A stretch of 64,000 nt of DNA from Alteromonadaceae bacterium UBA2620. Its GTDB lineage: Bacteria; Pseudomonadota; Gammaproteobacteria; Enterobacterales; Alteromonadaceae. Of this stretch, positions 62,395 through 64,000 are shown in pieces. The translations under genes were made by a program, and so were the position numbers. Location of the stretch: NCBI GenBank assembly GCA_002339125.1, contig DDJQ01000105.1, forward strand, positions 1-64,000, written 5' to 3'. The notes below the pieces were generated by a model. It ran no database searches, was not told the origin of the DNA, and was given only the letters and a program-made list of their open reading frames with translations. The first letter of the stretch is position 1, and each line of letters opens with the position of its first letter.

Positions 62395-63113
62395 AATTGC
62401 GCTCCCAACTCAGCAGAAAATGCAGGAACTAGCGGTGCAAACTGCTCATAACCGGCTCGCAGTTTCGGGTTATCCAGAGTTAACTGAATAATATCCGCCA
62501 CTCTGGCAGCCACCACTTTCGGCGCGGTCTGGTAATAAGAGCCCCAGTTTTGTTTAGGCTCACCCAAACGGGCTTCATCGGCGTCTGTAAGATGATGTAA
62601 AGTAAGGCCACCGTGCTCCATCATGCGTTGCAGCTGGCTGGTGGCGGTAAATACCAGTAGCGAAATGTGCTGCTGAAATAAGCCCATAGCGGTGAGCAGT
62701 AATAAGGGCATGGTGAAGCGGGAGGACCGGCTGTAAAGATTGCCAATTTCTGCCAGTCGATGGCGAGGGCAGTGAATGCCTTTTTCTGCCATAGCCTGCT
62801 CAAGTGGCTGATCAAAATAGGTTTCAACAAACAGCTTATGTTCACCGGTGCGAACACCAAGGGCCGCTTCTATTTTGCTGCGCCCCAGAGCCACCAGCAA
62901 CGGCATAAACTCGGTAATCTGTGCCTGATAAGCCTGGTTAAAGCCCCTGGCAATATGGTTTTCAATGGTTTTTCTCTTTGTGCTCTGCTTGTTTGCCACA
63001 TGAACTGCCAAATGGCTGGTCAACTGACCACAAGCAGGCACCACAGTCGAGCCTGTGCGCGGGATACGCAGGGCTGATAATTGTTCTGAAACAGGTTGGA
63101 TGGAACTCAACAT
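62391..63113 (-). CDS. thermostable hemolysin family protein
   Basis: The 240-residue product matches the thermostable hemolysin (delta-VPH type) family: PLLVALGRSKIEAALGVRTGEHKLFVETYFDQPLEQAM, the RLAEIGNLYSRSSRF segment, LLVFTATSQLQRMMEHGGLTLHHLTDADEARL and NWGSYYQTAPKVVAARV. The family has an acyltransferase-like (GNAT/AHL-synthase-like) look, and the original hemolysin name from Vibrio may not reflect its activity. Here it heads an operon with an acyl-activating ligase and redox enzymes, which fits a biosynthetic role better than a toxin. It overlaps the ligase gene by four bases. Confidence 0.8.
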   Translation of the reverse strand: MLSSIQPVSEQLSALRIPRTGSTVVPACGQLTSHLAVHVANKQSTKRKTIENHIARGFNQAYQAQITEFMPLLVALGRSKIEAALGVRTGEHKLFVETYFDQPLEQAMAEKGIHCPRHRLAEIGNLYSRSSRFTMPLLLLTAMGLFQQHISLLVFTATSQLQRMMEHGGLTLHHLTDADEARLGEPKQNWGSYYQTAPKVVAARVADIIQLTLDNPKLRAGYEQFAPLVPAFSAELGAQL

Positions 63114-63177
63114 AACTTCGTCTCATTGGTGACTGTTGAGCGTAAGTATGAAGTGTCAACATTAAGGAAAACTTAAG

Positions 63178-63232
63178 TGCCAAAAAATCTAAAGATTTTT
63201 TGGCATCCCGGAAACGTTTACGTTATCCGGGA
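63178..63232. terminator. two back-to-back hairpins
   Basis: TGCCAAAAAATCT (63178-63190) and AGATTTTTTGGCA (63193-63205) form a perfect 13-bp stem. Directly after it TCCCGGA (63206-63212) and TCCGGGA (63226-63232) pair, with inner AACG/CGTT. They lie past the stop of the minus-strand solute-binding gene and before the hemolysin-like operon, so they are probably terminators of the former. Confidence 0.6.
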
Positions 63233-63270
63233 CCTCCTTATCAAGCTAATTTCTCGGATAAATCAACCTG

Positions 63271-64000
63271 TCAGTCACAAACAAGTTTGGGGAATTTATG
63301 CTCGCCAGAATGGCGCTTAATGGAGCGGAAGAGTTGGCCACTGCTGATAAATCTGTCCATATAACGATTAATGACTGGCAGCATGGCTTGTTTTGCGGGC
63401 CTGCTCACCAGTACCAAATCGACGCTGCTGATGACATTTGGGGACTGGTAAAACTCGCTGTAGCAAAACTGCCGTTTATTTAGCACCGACAACGCGTTTT
63501 GCTCACTCATAATGGCATAGTCACAACGACCTTTGGTGAGCATAAGCGCCATCAGCGTCTGACTGGCCGAATCTACCCGTATAAGCGGATGCTCCTGATC
63601 TTCAAAGGCCGTCTGCAACACCGGATATTTATAGCCAAAACGGGTACATACCGCCTCACCATTACTCTCGGCAGGGACAAATGGACCGTCAAACTTAGTG
63701 GTGGCATAAAGATAGCTGTCGTGCTGGATAAGAGGCTCACTGAATATAAAGCCGTCGGGATCGTCCAGCCACTCCTCACCTGAGAGGAACATATCGGCTT
63801 TGCCCTGGCGCAACAGCAGCTCGTTGCGGGCGCGGCTGGAGTCTAGATAGGTGACATTCAGGTTTGCTTCCTCGGCAAAGCTGGCAAAAAAATCTACCAC
63901 TACGCCCTGATAGGACTGGCTTTGCGTATCAAAATACAGATAGGGCGGTGAGCCTGGCGAATTGATCGCAAAGATGATCTCTTGCGCCGGCGGCAAAGCC
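63271..64000 (-). CDS. periplasmic solute-binding protein, family 3 (5' end outside window)
   Basis: The frame is open to the right edge, so the start and signal peptide lie outside. The visible 240 or so residues match the bacterial extracellular solute-binding family 3: IIFAINSPGSPPYLYFDTQSQSYQGVVVDFFASFAEEANLNVTYLDSSRARNELLLRQGKADMFLSGEEW, and the later QTLMALMLTKGRCDYAIMSEQNALSVL. Family members bind amino acids or serve as sensor domains. It ends after the binding domain, so it is a stand-alone periplasmic protein. The Cys pair (AVCTRFG and FCYSEF) may form a disulfide. Confidence 0.85.
   Translation of the reverse strand, partial: ALPPAQEIIFAINSPGSPPYLYFDTQSQSYQGVVVDFFASFAEEANLNVTYLDSSRARNELLLRQGKADMFLSGEEWLDDPDGFIFSEPLIQHDSYLYATTKFDGPFVPAESNGEAVCTRFGYKYPVLQTAFEDQEHPLIRVDSASQTLMALMLTKGRCDYAIMSEQNALSVLNKRQFCYSEFYQSPNVISSVDLVLVSRPAKQAMLPVINRYMDRFISSGQLFRSIKRHSGEHKFPKLVCD

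Noticed and set aside
1..64000. tRNA, rRNA, CRISPR arrays or prophage
   Set aside because: No cloverleaf, rRNA-like sequence, regularly spaced repeats or phage structural genes were seen on reading the window.

Overview
The window is a 64 kb chromosomal segment of a gammaproteobacterium, most likely a marine member of the Alteromonadales/Alteromonadaceae. That placement is inferred from the gene content (slyX-fkpA, greB/tex, bioH-comF, nfuA, a caa3-type cytochrome oxidase cluster, lexA) and from protein sequences that look gammaproteobacterial. I cannot name a genus. No rRNA, tRNA or CRISPR array was seen.

Layout. (1) 1-8 kb: an edge-truncated KfrA-like coiled-coil protein, a decayed DUF1294 gene beside a 17-bp inverted repeat, slyX with a WD40 lipoprotein, fkpA, small hypothetical genes, and a REC-GGDEF diguanylate cyclase. 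(2) 6.6-29.5 kb: a large exopolysaccharide (EPS) locus resembling the Vibrio fischeri syp locus. It has a LuxO/SypG-like sigma54 activator, a REC-PP2C phosphatase, an SLBB/Wza-like exporter, a Wzz-like co-polymerase, a Wzx flippase, a sulfotransferase, a Wzy-like polymerase, three glycosyltransferases, a priming phosphoglycosyltransferase, a STAS protein, a GT26-STAS-STAS fusion and a hybrid kinase carrying its own Hpt. (3) 29.7-42.7 kb: housekeeping and miscellaneous genes (greB, tex, a SprA-like metalloprotease, bioH, comF, an M14 peptidase, nfuA, a MATE exporter, a polysaccharide deacetylase, a GNAT). (4) 42.7-51 kb: a complete minus-strand cytochrome c oxidase operon (ctaC-D-G-E, surf1, ctaA, ctaB, sco) with one divergent small gene. 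(5) 51.4-58.7 kb: lexA with an SOS box, an IS21-family remnant that breaks a gene, a BlaI/M56 repressor-protease pair with operators, DUF3237, a PQ-loop-like membrane protein, an SDR and VanZ. (6) 58.8-64 kb: a minus-strand operon coding for a thermostable-hemolysin-like protein, an acyl-activating ligase, a heme-oxygenase-like diiron enzyme, an SDR and a TPR protein, then an edge-truncated solute-binding protein.

The most interesting system is the EPS locus. Four intergenic sites fit the LuxO-type operator TTGCA-WWW-TGCAA (three perfectly, one with a single mismatch). Each lies by a sequence fitting the sigma54 consensus TGGCAC-N5-TTGCW (two perfect, others with a few mismatches), in front of the export operon, the flippase-sulfotransferase pair, the glycosyltransferase operon and the priming-transferase operon. 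The activator is encoded next to the first site, and the hybrid kinase at the far end could supply the phosphorelay. On top of this lies an apparent phosphatase/STAS partner switch. Two unusual fusions stand out: a GT26 glycosyltransferase with two STAS-like domains, and a protein joining a degenerate nucleotidyltransferase, a left-handed beta-helix and a degenerate phosphoglycosyltransferase. The second candidate for undescribed chemistry is the 58.8-63.1 kb operon.
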